64,000 nucleotides of DNA from Closterium sp. NIES-65. Lineage: Eukaryota > Streptophyta > Zygnematophyceae > Desmidiales > Closteriaceae. Under the pieces are notes generated by a model. It was not told the DNA's origin, did no database searches, and was given only the letters and a program-made list of their open reading frames with translations. Position 1 is the first letter of the stretch; each line of letters starts with the position of its first letter. This document shows, in pieces, positions 43,665 to 53,800 of the stretch. Made by a program: the position numbers and the translations under genes. Where the stretch lies: positions 1,364,001-1,428,000 of the forward strand of contig CANXME010002559.1 in NCBI GenBank assembly GCA_948144175.1, read 5' to 3'.

Positions 43665-44346
43665 CGCGATCAGATTAATAATGGCTTTCCGTTGTTTACT
43701 TCCTATGTCAGTTTGACTCTACTTGATTCTTTCCTCTCAACAAACGACTTGAGAAAAAGCTTCTCGAAGTATATATATCATACTGCTAAAGGCCAGCCCG
43801 CCTTTCAGCACTAAAAGAACTCCAGTGCCCTCTTCAAGGCTCTCTAACACTAAGAAACTTTGTAGGCTACTCGATGAGAGCCGTTTAATCTACATTATTG
43901 TTCCAAGGGAGAGGCCTGGACGAATGGCTCTCTTTCACACGATGAGAGACATGAAAAAAGGAGGTCGATAAAAGGAACTCAAGAATGAACTATCGAGACA
44001 TGCCGAGTGCACAGTGCGAGATGCGCCACTTGTAAGGAAGTATCAACTGCTACGAAGTGTGCCAGTTTCAATGAGGCGATTGAGAAGGCTAAGAGGTATG
44101 ATGGCACTCCCAAAGATACAGTACAGAATGCTGAAATTGAGCTCATCAACATCTGAGCCAAGCCGACGCGAGCATCTGGGCTGAGGCTTGCCTTCCCAAC
44201 GGGCATGAAATGTTGCCAGCTCCGTCGCTTCATCTCTTCAATTCCCCCCATGCTGGGATGCGATGCGACGCGCCCCCTACTTGTAACGGAGATTGAAGCT
44301 GGTGTGGCATGGCACTATCACTGAACACAGGGCACGAAAAAGTAGG

Positions 44347-44426
44347 GATGAGATGGGATGGGATGGGATGGGATGGGATGGGATGGGATGGGATGGGATG
44401 GGATGGGATGGGATGGGATGGGATGC
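44347..44426. repeat. (GGGAT)n microsatellite
   Basis: About 15 units of a pentanucleotide repeat. Confidence 0.97.
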
Positions 44427-45018
44427 CGGGGGAGATCATGTGATGGGTGTAAAACATGGGTTGGCGGGATGGTAGCATCCCCGGCAATGCAGTAATTTCC
44501 TACAAAAATCCTTGGGGCAGCGGAGACTGTCTATTGAAAAGGAGAAACCCGATTTCATGCCCAGAAATGCGTCGGTCTCGGCGCAAGCGCGACAGAACCT
44601 CAGTCGGGAGGACCGCCTGACCGAATGACAGTTGCACAAAGAATGGAAAGAAAAATGTCCCAGGTATGCACTCACATGTTCGAAACATAGGTGCCAAGTT
44701 CGATTTCCGAGGGAGTGGAATGGAGCGGCGGACCAGACCCGCAAGAGTCGGGTTGAAGTGGGCAGCACAAAAACAAATTGCTTCAAAACGAAAACTTTCA
44801 TAAATGCTTCCAGCCGAAGCGCTCTGGTCTGATCAGCTACGACGCAGTCGGGGGCCATGGGCGGGAAAGAGCTTCGTCAGAGGTCGGCACCTCCATAATC
44901 GCTTGAGCGACGACGACCGACTCCGAACAACGCTGCGCAGAGTTCGCCAGGCACTATGAACCGCGCTCTGCGACCAGTCAGTTCGCATAGATCGATTCCG
45001 CCCATAGCAAGGACGGTG

Positions 45019-45076
45019 TGCGATGCAGGATGTGTGCGATGCAGGATGTGCGATGCAGGATGTGCGATGCAGGATA
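45019..45076. repeat. GATGCAGGATGTGC short tandem repeat
   Basis: Four imperfect units with 13-18 bp spacing. Confidence 0.85.
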
Positions 45077-45153
45077 GCAAGGACTGTTAAGACAATCTCT
45101 GCGACTCCACTTCCAAGCCAAATGTGCGGCTCATTTTCAGAAAACAGGTTATT

Positions 45154-45432
45154 TGTTATGAGTTGTATGAAAGAAGAGTGTGCAGAATGCAATATCGCGG
45201 AAGTGATTACAACTACTGAGCAAACATCGGGGCCTAGGCATAATATAGCAAGGCTAGCTAAGCCTGAGGTCGCGAAGTCGTGCGAGGTTGGGTGTAGGTT
45301 TGGGTTTGGGAAACCCGAAGGCGACGCGGAGGACGTTCGGGAGGCGAGGTCGTCGGACCGAGCCTGAACTCCGAAAATTGGAAATGTACGCGTAAGCGGT
45401 GCCTCAGTAAGGAATTAGGAAAATTCCTTACA
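45154..45432 (-). repeat. 3' LTR
   Basis: Begins TGTTATGAGTTG and ends ATTCCTTACA; 279 bp. Confidence 0.96.
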
Positions 45433-45446
45433 CTACCCCCCCCTTC
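45433..45446 (-). other. Polypurine tract
   Basis: GAAGGGGGGGGTAG on the minus strand, directly adjoining the 3' LTR and overlapping the pol stop codon. Confidence 0.9.
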
Positions 45447-48327
45447 AAGAAAGCTGGTCAATATCAGGCACGTGTCGGCGAGAAAGATACTGCCGGAGTA
45501 CCGAGTGCCCTTGTAGTGAGTCAGCTGGGACCCACGTGTCGTCTTCACTTGTGCGATCTACCCAACGTAAGAGAAAATCGACGTGGCGGCCGGCTGGGGT
45601 CGCACGAATGCGATGATTCAATATCTTCCAGGGCTGGAGCGTGGGATCTGCTACCGGTCGGACACTGGGCGCCTGGTGGGGTCGAGCGACGTCGGGGGAC
45701 TGGGGTGCCACGTAGTGGCGAAGCAAACTGACGTGGAAAGCGTCGTAGATATGCCAGTCGTCCGGGAGGAGAAGCTTCGCAGTGACCGGTGTCAGCATTC
45801 GAACGATGCGGAAAGGTCTCACGTATCGAGGACGCAGTTTCGCGGGCTGGGGCAGTCTGAGGTTTTTGGTGTCCAGGAGGACCATCTGCCCCTCGCGGAA
45901 GGGTAAATTCCGTCGATGTTGGTCAGCGTAGCGGCTGGCGGTCGAATTCGCTTTTCGGATAAAGTCAGCTGCCTTGGCACGCGCGTCCTGGAGTTCCGAA
46001 ATAAACTGCTGTGACCTGGGTACCGGGTTGTTGGGAGTTGTCGATGAGGGTACCACCGGGTCTATCCCGTGATTCAGGTAGAATGGTGATTGCTTGGTCG
46101 TTGCAGATGGGGCGTTATTGTACGCAAACTCGAGCATGGGAAGAGAATCTTCCCACTTGGTGATGTCCGGGCAGTTCGTGCGAATCAGCTGCTCCATCGT
46201 TTGATTTGTCCTCTCTGTCTGTCCGTCGGTTTGCGGGTGGTAGGACGACGAAAATTGCAGGCGGGTGCCGTACTGTGCCCATGTCTCCTGCCAAAATTTT
46301 GACGTGAATTTCGGATCTCGATCGCTGATGATCGCCGAAGGTAACCCGTGGAGGCGTACGACGGTGGAGATGAAGAGTCGCGCTGTTTCTTCGGCTGTGA
46401 TCGTTGTACGGCAGGGCGCGAAATGAGCCATTTTCGTTAAGCGATCAACGACGACGAGCACGGAGTCGTTGCCACTTGCGCCAGCTGGAAGGCCCGTGAC
46501 GAAATCCATAGTCACCTGTTGCCACGGTCGTTCGGGTGGCTCAAGGGGCTGCAGTAAGCCAGCTGGTCGTTGTCGTGATGACTTCATTGCCTGGCAGGTC
46601 GGGCAGGCGGACACATAGCGCTGCACGTCCGACGCCATGTCGGGCCAGTAGTAGTTCCGCTGCAGCAGCTTCAATGTTTTGTCGACGCCGAAATGCCCGG
46701 AGAGGTTGGAATCGTGTACTTCTTGCGTCAGCAATTCGCGTAAGGGTCGGTAGGAAGGTACCCAAACTCGGTTAGTACCGACTTTTAGGTAGTAACTTCC
46801 ATGCGGTGTAGTGACCCCGCGGTGTTGACTGGTCCTGAAAAATCTGTCGATCCTGTAGCCGTGCTTGAACAATCCTGTCAATAAAGGGTTGGAATGGGCG
46901 ATTAGTACTGCTGCGGTCTGCATGGATGGGCGGGTCAGGGCGTCGGCGATGTTGTTGGCGCTCTTTTTATATGTGATGGTGTAGCGAAAATTCGATTCGA
47001 GGTAGTCGATCCACCGGATTTGTCGTGGGTTGAGCTGTGGTTGGTTGCGCATGTACTGTAGTGATTTGTGGTCAGTTCGGATTGTGACATCCGCTCCCGT
47101 GAGGTAGCATCGCCATGTTCGAAACGCATGCACGATGGCGAGCATTTCCTTGTCGTGAACCGGGTAGTTGCGCTCGGGCGGCTGCATTTTTCTTGACTCG
47201 TACGCGATGGGTTGCAGTCCGTTGCTGAAGTCCTGTAGTAGCACAGCGCCGACAGCGAAATCGCTGGCGTCCGTCACGACTTCGAACGGTCGAGATGGAT
47301 CTGCCAGTCGAAGCACCGGGGGTGAACTCAAAATTTTCTTCAGCTCGTTGAAAGCCAGCTGTTCTCTCTCCCCCCAAAGAAACTGCACGCCCTTATGCAG
47401 GAGATCGGTTAACGGCCTGGTTACCCCCGCCATATTGGGGACAAAACGGCGGACGTAGTTAACGAAGCCGAGGAAACTCTGCAACTCAGTGATGTTCGTG
47501 GGCGGCATCCACTCCGAAATCGCTTTTATTTTACGAGGGTCGATTTTAATGCCTTCCCCAGAGACGACGTGCCCTAGAAACTCCAACCCCGACCGTAAGA
47601 ACTCGCACTTAGAGCCCTTCGTAATCAGCCGGTTCTGCTGCAAGCGCCGGAACACTTCGTCCAAATCTTGTAAATGCTGCTCCCGTGTCCTGCTGTACAC
47701 CAGGATGTCGTCCAGGTAAACGATAACTTTTTTATCCAACATGTCGCGAAACACCCCATTCATAGTGAGCTGGAACGTCGAGGGTGCGTTCGTCAGCCCG
47801 AACGGCATCACGGTGTACTCATAACTGCCGTAGCGGGTTCGGAATGCGGTCTTCGGGCAGTCGTCGGCGAACACCCGAATTTGATGGTATCCACCTCGCA
47901 AATCGATTATCGAGAAGAAACGAGCCCCGCGAAGTTGATCCAGCAGGTCGTCTGTTCGTGGGATCGGGTAACGCGACTTGATTGTGACCCGATTCAACGC
48001 TCGATAGTCGATGCACATGCGCAGGCCTCCGTCCTTCTTCGGTGTGAATAGTATCGGGGCGGCGTACGGCGACGTGCTCGGCCGGATAAAACCCTTAGAA
48101 AGCAGATAATCCAGCTGTTTCTGCAATTCGTCGAGCTCCGGTTGGCTGAGCCGCCATTGGGACCGAACGGTTGGTTTCGCGCCTGGCTCCAGCTCGATCC
48201 TGTGGTCTTCCGGACGCTGAGGTGGCAGCCCATCAGGTAGGTCATCCGCGAATATTTCGGGGTACCTCTGAATTATGCTCGCCACGTCGTTGGGTACAGC
48301 AGCGCAGAGCGTGTCGATGTCGGCGAT
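45445..48327 (-). CDS. pol: Pol: reverse transcriptase, RNase H, integrase, chromodomain
   Basis: The conserved frame starts at about 48327 (ADIDTLCAAVPNDVASIIQR); there is no ATG, so it is expressed only as a fusion. Reverse transcriptase motifs include FIRPSTSPYAAPILFTPKKD, SIIDLRGGYHQI and the catalytic YLDDILVYS. RNase H: EVVTDASDFAVGAVLLQ and IRTDHKSLQY. Integrase: zinc motif H..H..CPTCQAMK, catalytic MDFVTGLP, ISDRDPKFTS and YHPQTDGQTERTNQ. The C-terminus ILNHRIRATPAGRHVDFLLR followed by W..DDTWVPADSL is a chromodomain, which in chromoviruses directs insertion into particular chromatin. The frame is open to its natural stop next to the polypurine tract. Confidence 0.95.
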   Translation of the reverse strand: MADIDTLCAAVPNDVASIIQRYPEIFADDLPDGLPPQRPEDHRIELEPGAKPTVRSQWRLSQPELDELQKQLDYLLSKGFIRPSTSPYAAPILFTPKKDGGLRMCIDYRALNRVTIKSRYPIPRTDDLLDQLRGARFFSIIDLRGGYHQIRVFADDCPKTAFRTRYGSYEYTVMPFGLTNAPSTFQLTMNGVFRDMLDKKVIVYLDDILVYSRTREQHLQDLDEVFRRLQQNRLITKGSKCEFLRSGLEFLGHVVSGEGIKIDPRKIKAISEWMPPTNITELQSFLGFVNYVRRFVPNMAGVTRPLTDLLHKGVQFLWGEREQLAFNELKKILSSPPVLRLADPSRPFEVVTDASDFAVGAVLLQDFSNGLQPIAYESRKMQPPERNYPVHDKEMLAIVHAFRTWRCYLTGADVTIRTDHKSLQYMRNQPQLNPRQIRWIDYLESNFRYTITYKKSANNIADALTRPSMQTAAVLIAHSNPLLTGLFKHGYRIDRFFRTSQHRGVTTPHGSYYLKVGTNRVWVPSYRPLRELLTQEVHDSNLSGHFGVDKTLKLLQRNYYWPDMASDVQRYVSACPTCQAMKSSRQRPAGLLQPLEPPERPWQQVTMDFVTGLPAGASGNDSVLVVVDRLTKMAHFAPCRTTITAEETARLFISTVVRLHGLPSAIISDRDPKFTSKFWQETWAQYGTRLQFSSSYHPQTDGQTERTNQTMEQLIRTNCPDITKWEDSLPMLEFAYNNAPSATTKQSPFYLNHGIDPVVPSSTTPNNPVPRSQQFISELQDARAKAADFIRKANSTASRYADQHRRNLPFREGQMVLLDTKNLRLPQPAKLRPRYVRPFRIVRMLTPVTAKLLLPDDWHIYDAFHVSLLRHYVAPQSPDVARPHQAPSVRPVADPTLQPWKILNHRIRATPAGRHVDFLLRWVDRTSEDDTWVPADSLQGHSVLRQYLSRRHVPDIDQLS

Positions 48328-48981
48328 TTTTTTCGGAAGCCACCACCTCGTACAGCTGTACGGCGTAGCCCTGCGCTCCCCGTTTAATCGCCCTCTTCAT
48401 CGTTATCGCGTTGACACGTGTTGTCGTCGGCTCCGGCTCCGCCCATTTCGGAAGTGTCACGCGCCCCTTGTTGCACAGCACCGTGATCGCTCCCGTCGTC
48501 CAGACGATGGTCGGATTGAAACGCTGCAGCCAATCCCTTCCGAGCAGCACATCGCAACCGTCCAGCGTTGTCGCCAACATCCGCATGGAGAACCCGAAAT
48601 CGTCGCCACACTTCATCCGAATTTGTCGGACCTCGTCCTTGATCGCCAGCGGTGTTCCGTCCACCAATCGCGCATCAATCTCTAGTAGACACCTGTCCAG
48701 CTTGACTCCGATTTTTTTGGCCGTCGCTAGGTTGACGAGACTGTGGCTCGCCCCACCGTCGACGAATAATTTCATTTTTTTCCCATTAACCCTCCCCACG
48801 ACCAGCACAGTGTGATCCACGTGTTCATCCACTTTATTCGTCCGGTTGCGGCCGATAGCCCGTATCGGTACCACCACTCGGTGTGGATGTTGATTGCCGG
48901 GCGACGGGGTCTCGTCAGTAGGTGGCCCGACTGCTACTGACTCGTCTCTTTTCCGGACCCCTCTCCGTCGTTCCTGTTTCC
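48242..48981 (-). CDS. Retropepsin-like protease region
   Basis: Frame entered from gag by a -1 shift near 48976-48982. It contains LFVDGGASHSLVNLATAKKI (active-site D-G-G-A in place of the common DSGA) and DVLLGRDWLQRFNPTI, the retropepsin flap and second conserved region. The frame continues to a stop at 48242, but conserved sequence moves to the +1 frame at an A7 run (48327-48333). It processes the Gag-Pol polyprotein. Confidence 0.85.
48327..48333 (-). other. A7 homopolymer at the protease to reverse-transcriptase frame change
   Basis: Seven A residues on the minus strand. Protease homology ends in one frame before it and reverse-transcriptase homology resumes in the +1 frame after it. 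This could be an indel in the homopolymer, a sequencing error or a slippage site. Confidence 0.7.
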
Positions 48982-50100
48982 CTGTTTCAGCTTCGGGCAG
49001 TCCTTCTTCCAGTGGCCCGGTTGGTTGCAGATGAAGCAGTTGTTGTTTCCCCGCCTCGGTGCATCCACCCCGTTGATTGTGGGCTGGCGCGGCGGTCCGC
49101 GGAATTGAGTGCCCTCCCGGGAACTCATTCTCGCCCATTGCATCAGCGCATCCGTTGATTCGGCCACCCGGACGGCTTCGATAAATACGCGTGGCCTCGC
49201 CCGTCGCACCTTGTACTGTACTTCGTACTTGAGGCCTGCGACGTATCGGTCGAGTCGTTTCGCGTCGCTCATGTCGTCCACTTGGTCAGCCAAATTGCAG
49301 AACGTCGCTGTGTAATCTTGGACCGACGCCACCTGCTTCCAGGTACGCAGCTTCATGCGAGCAGAATCCGAGGCGGATACATGCTCGAATCTTCTTCGCA
49401 GCGCGGCGCCCCACTCCGTCCATGTGCGTATCGTGGCCACTCCGAAGATTGCAGTTGCCTGTTGCGTGACAGTTGTCCAGGTCCCGTCGTTCGCACGTGA
49501 TATCCCTGCCGGAGCCCCCTCTGGCTGAAGAGTTCGCTTCCACCATTCCAACGCCGGTCCTCGTAATAGTGACACTGCAAAATTAATGCGGGTAGCATCG
49601 TCAGCAATTTGCGCAGCATTAAAAAACACCTCTACGCCGAACAACCAAGCTGACACAGTGACGGTTTTGTCGCTGGGATTGAACGGGGGCGGGTTCGTCG
49701 GTTTAATTTTAACAGTTGTTGAGGCTGTTGCTGTTGCATGCATCGGGGGCGCCATTGAAGCCATCACCGGGATTGTCGCTGTTGCCTGTCGTGGCGTCGT
49801 CTGCGACTGTTGCCTCGGTTGTGACTGTTGTTCCTGCGTCCCTTGTGCTCGTCGCGTTCGTGCTGCCCGCTCGTCTTCAGCGTCCAGCGAGTTCTGTAGC
49901 TCGCTGAGGACCTCGTCGTTAGGCACGAAACTGCTCCCTGCTTCATCCACGACGGGCGACTCCTGACGCGCTTCACCTCGCGTCTGGCGTAGCTCGGCGT
50001 TTTCCTCCCTCAGGCGCTCCAACTCGCCAGACATAGTCTGCATGTTGGCCTGCAGCGCCCGAAACTGTTGCATGAGCTCGTTTAACTCCGCCTGGTCCAT
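48934..50100 (-). CDS. gag: Gag with CCHC zinc knuckle, 388 aa
   Basis: The ATG at 50100 begins MDQAELNELMQQFRALQANM, a coiled-coil start typical of plant gypsy Gag. The capsid region includes VSAWLFGVEVFFNAAQI, FAVSLLRGPALEWW and YTATFCNLADQVDDMS..RYVAGL. The nucleocapsid knuckle CFICNQPGHWKKDC fits CX2CX4HX4C. The protein forms virus-like particles and packages RNA. The frame stops at 48934, 42 nt past a G_GGA_AAC site. Confidence 0.95.
   Translation of the reverse strand: MDQAELNELMQQFRALQANMQTMSGELERLREENAELRQTRGEARQESPVVDEAGSSFVPNDEVLSELQNSLDAEDERAARTRRAQGTQEQQSQPRQQSQTTPRQATATIPVMASMAPPMHATATASTTVKIKPTNPPPFNPSDKTVTVSAWLFGVEVFFNAAQIADDATRINFAVSLLRGPALEWWKRTLQPEGAPAGISRANDGTWTTVTQQATAIFGVATIRTWTEWGAALRRRFEHVSASDSARMKLRTWKQVASVQDYTATFCNLADQVDDMSDAKRLDRYVAGLKYEVQYKVRRARPRVFIEAVRVAESTDALMQWARMSSREGTQFRGPPRQPTINGVDAPRRGNNNCFICNQPGHWKKDCPKLKQGNRNDGEGSGKETSQ
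48976..48982 (-). promoter_or_regulatory. Candidate -1 ribosomal frameshift site G_GGA_AAC
   Basis: The minus-strand heptamer GGGAAAC lies in the gag frame as CAG GGA AAC, exactly the X_XXY_YYZ phase. A -1 slip gives QERRRGVRKRDESVAVGPP, which is the protease frame. It is positioned just after the zinc knuckle, inside the gag/protease overlap. Confidence 0.6.
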
Positions 50101-50289
50101 GTGTCGCAGGCTTCGTCTAACGGGCAGGGGGTTAACAACGATTTTTCTGGTTTTGATGAAGGCGCAAACGCTATTAGTCGGAGCGAGATAATCGTATCTA
50201 TCTCTCAGCCGACCGCTTTGCAGCCCACCAAACCTATCGCACCCCCGTACTAAACTACCCCGGAAAGTGGAGGGTAACCTAGGAAAGTA

Positions 50290-50301
50290 GCTCTGATACC
50301 A
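50290..50301 (-). other. Primer-binding site (initiator Met tRNA)
   Basis: TGGTATCAGAGC on the minus strand, two bases inside the 5' LTR; perfect match to the plant consensus. Confidence 0.95.
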
Positions 50302-50303
50302 GG

Positions 50304-50582
50304 TGTTATGAGTTGTATGAAAGAAGAGTGCGCAGAATGCAATATCGCGGAAGTGATTACAACTACTGAGCAAACATCGGGGCCTAGGCATAATATAGCA
50401 AGGCTAGCTAAGCCTGAGGTCGCGAAGTCGTGCGAGGTTGGGTGTAGGTTTGGGTTTGGGAAACCCGAAGGCGACGCGGAGGACGTTCGGGAGGCGAGGT
50501 CGTCGGACCGAGCCTGAACTCCGAAATTTGGAAATGTACGCGTAAGCGGTGCCTCAGTAAGGAATTAGGAAAATTCCTTACA
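50304..50582 (-). repeat. 5' LTR
   Basis: 279 bp. It differs from the other LTR at GTG(C/T)GCAG and CCGAAA(T/A)TTGG. Confidence 0.96.
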
Positions 50583-50587
50583 TTATT

Positions 50588-50866
50588 GGACCTGGTAGCG
50601 CTGTTACTGGAGGTAACGTGAATTCTACATTATTATCTAACTTGATCTCTTGTTACCCTATGAGGACTTTTGGGTTCTTGGTCAGTGCTGAGTCATCCTG
50701 ACCTTTACTCCCAGGTGGCCAAGATGTGAAACCAGGCCAGGCCAGAGGTCCAGAGCTTACAACTTTCACTTCATTTCCACATGCCTGCCCACATGCCAAA
50801 TCCTGGTGCACGAGGGAAGCTTCCTAGTGCACCATCTCAATGTGTTCCATCCCATGCTCTCGGCAC
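50588..50866. other. Short intergenic region between retrotransposon and kinase A
   Basis: 3' flank of the kinase gene; nothing recognised. Confidence 0.5.
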
Positions 50867-53800
50867 TCATGCACACGTCCTTTTAAAACCATGGGAAAAG
50901 CAGGGTCTAAGCACAGCTTCTAAATCTTTAAGACGGACTGGCTTCGTGAGAAAAGCGTCCATTCCTACACGTGCGCACTTGTCGCGTTCATGATTGAGCG
51001 CACTTGCCGTTAGTGCAATGATTAACGGTCTGCTTAGCGTCCTTGAAGGATTGAAGAAGTACATGTCGTTGCTGCTAACAATTGCACCATGCCCTGACTG
51101 CCTTCCAGAAGCTGAAGAATCGCCGCTGTTTGTATCAGAAATCTCGCGAATCCTTCTAGTCGCCTCAAACCCATCCATTTCGGGCATGTGCACATCCTGC
51201 AAAAGAAATTCCAGGCAAGAGCAAGAGACGAGTGAGGGAGGAGTGAAACAACTGGTTACTGAACCAACCGCATGATCCCAAAGGACATCGAAGGCGGAAG
51301 ACCCTGAACCACAGAAAAGGGACCACCGCAGACGAGGGACCACCGCAGTTTGTATCGTAACAACCACAAAAAGGCAACAGTTGCATGTAGCTGAAACTCT
51401 ATATCGTAGTTACCATAATTGCCCACCGCATCTCACCATGAAGATGACGTCATACTCCTTGGCTTGGCATGCTGCCACGGCCTTGACCCCATCCTCTGCC
51501 ACGTCACAGGTGACCTGCAGGCTGCCCAGCAGCCTCACGACCACCATTTGGTTCACCGGATTGTCCTCCACCACCAGACACCTCAGCCCGGCAAACGATT
51601 GCAGCTCTACCGATGGAGAAGAGGAGCGCACCGCTGCCGCCGCTGCCACTAGAGAAAAGGACTCCCAAGAGGCCGAATGAGGCAATGCTGCCAATGATGC
51701 TGCTGATGGTGCTGCTGATGGTGCTGCCATTGGCGCTGCCAACAGTGCTGCTGATCGTGCCAACAGTGCTGCCAATGGTGCTGTCAATGGTGATGGGGGA
51801 TTAGAGATTCTGGGTGCAAGACCGTGAGGAACCAATGCCGCCATAGTAGGTGGAATGGCAGGTGGAGCTGTGGATGAGGGCAGAGCGGAGAGCTCAGGTG
51901 AATTGGCAGGTGAAAGTGTGTATGCACCGCTGCCGCTACTGGCAGTGGCAGCTGGGAGCTGAGTGCACGGAGAGAGGAATGGTACGGAAGTGGCTGGATG
52001 TAGCCGGCTTGACAGATGGTTGTCAGGTACAGGGGAGTCACATGGAACAGGCATCTGTACTTGGCCTTCTCCCACAGTCGCTCCTGCAGTCCCACCTGCC
52101 CCACCTGCCCCACCGGCCCCAACTGCCCTAACTGCCCCACCTGTCCCACCTGCAGCTGCGACACTCCCTGTGACTCCACCACACTTAGCAACAGCACAAG
52201 TATCCGTGACCTCAGGGGAATCGAAGCAGCTCCCAGTGGGGAGAGTGAAGGGCAGGGCGAAGGAGAAGCAGGAGCCATGGCCTGGGCGGGAGGAGGCGGA
52301 GATGGTGCCCCCCATGAGCGTCACTAGCGACCTGCAGATGGCCAAGCCCAGCCCCGTGCCCCCGTACCTCCTTGAGGTGGACTTGTCCGCCTGCAGGGTT
52401 TGAGGTTTAGGGGGTGAGGCAGCGGGAGAGAGTGCAAGGAAGCGGAAATGGTGCCTCCCATGAGCGCCACACAAGAGACCTGCAGATGGCGATACCCAGC
52501 CCCGTGCCTCCGTCCCTCCTCGCGGTGGACTTGTCCGCCTGCAGGGGAAGAGGAAAGGGATGGAGGGAGAGGAGAGGAGCAGGGAGGAACAGAAAACGGA
52601 AGAGGAATGGGGCCAACCAGACAACCTCAGCGAGATGAAAGGGTCACTGGCAAAAGAGAAAACAAGGACGGAACTCGTTCGGTGTGCTTACACGAGTGAA
52701 GAAAGCGCGGGAGGAGATATACAGGCAGGGAAAACAAGGAATAAGATTAGGGGGTGATCGAAGTGAGGGCCATCAGCTGCGTGGCCGCACCTGTGTGAAA
52801 GGCTGGAACAACTTTGGCAGCATCTGCTGTGGAATGCCGATCCCAGTGTCTGTCACTTCAAAGCACACTGTAATTGCCCGCGCCTTCTCCAGGGAAAGGG
52901 ACCTGATCATCAAATTGCCATTCTCAGGAAGGCATGCAGATGCAGCTTGCTTCTCCGAGCTGGTTGCTCTGGCTATGTCTTCATGTTGTGACTTCCCTGC
53001 AGAGCCTTCAGCTGCAAGGTTAGCATCTGCTAATACAGGTGGGTGTGATTGCTCTTGCGGTGAAACAGCAACTGCCGCTGCTGGTGATGGATCTGATGGA
53101 TCTGATTGCTCCCGTGGCACACCCGCGGCGGGTGCCAGGCCAGCACTCAGCGCACTCAACTCTTGAGACGCCTCAAAAGCCATGCCTGCTGCTGCCATAG
53201 AGGGACTTGATTGCTCCTCCCGTGAAACCTCTGCTGCTGTTGGCCGACCTCGCTGCTCCTGTGAAACATCTGTTGCTGCTGACGGGCCTGATTGCTCCTC
53301 CTGTGGAACATCTGCATCAGCTGACGGCCCAGCAGACACATGCTCGCAGCAACCTCCTTCACTTGGTACTCGTGCCTCGCCGTTTCTCTCTCTCTCCTCT
53401 GGCACACTGCCATGTTCTTGGAACCCGTTTCCAGCTCTAGAAGTCCCCATTCCTGCCATCTTTGCAGCACCTAGTCTTTCCAACGCCTGCTTCTGCAAGG
53501 AATCACTCTTCTTTCCAAATTCGTATCCTGCCCTGTCGCCCCCCTTCCCCCCCTCCTCAGATCTCGCCCTCTTCTTCGCATCATCCTCTAATCCTGCCAT
53601 CCCTTCACCCGTTCCCCATAACACTCTCTTTCGGCTGGGTTTTGTCGGAGATGCTTTGGGTTCTAGTGACGATGCACGAGGATTCGCTGACGCAGTTTCG
53701 GGCTCTGCTGAGGCTGCTCCTTGTTCTGCTGACAAGGCTTGTGGGTCAGCTTTCACTGCATCTGGCTGTGCTGACGCTGGTAGAATTTCAGCTGCTATTG

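Larger units (their letters stand above)
43665..45153. other. Intergenic region upstream of the CIP7-like gene
   Basis: No gene recognised. It holds a 5-bp microsatellite and a GATGCAGGATGTGC repeat, and ends at the retrotransposon target site TTATT. Confidence 0.5.
45154..50582 (-). mobile_element. Ty3/gypsy chromovirus LTR retrotransposon, nearly intact
   Basis: 5429 bp with two 279-bp LTRs that differ at about two positions, flanked by the 5-bp target duplication TTATT (45149-45153 and 50583-50587). On the minus strand the order is LTR, initiator-Met primer site, gag, protease, reverse transcriptase, RNase H, integrase, chromodomain, polypurine tract, LTR. High LTR identity indicates recent insertion. 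It lies between the CIP7-like gene and the histidine kinase pair. The only obvious obstacle to expression is two changes of reading frame (gag to protease, protease to reverse transcriptase). Confidence 0.97.
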
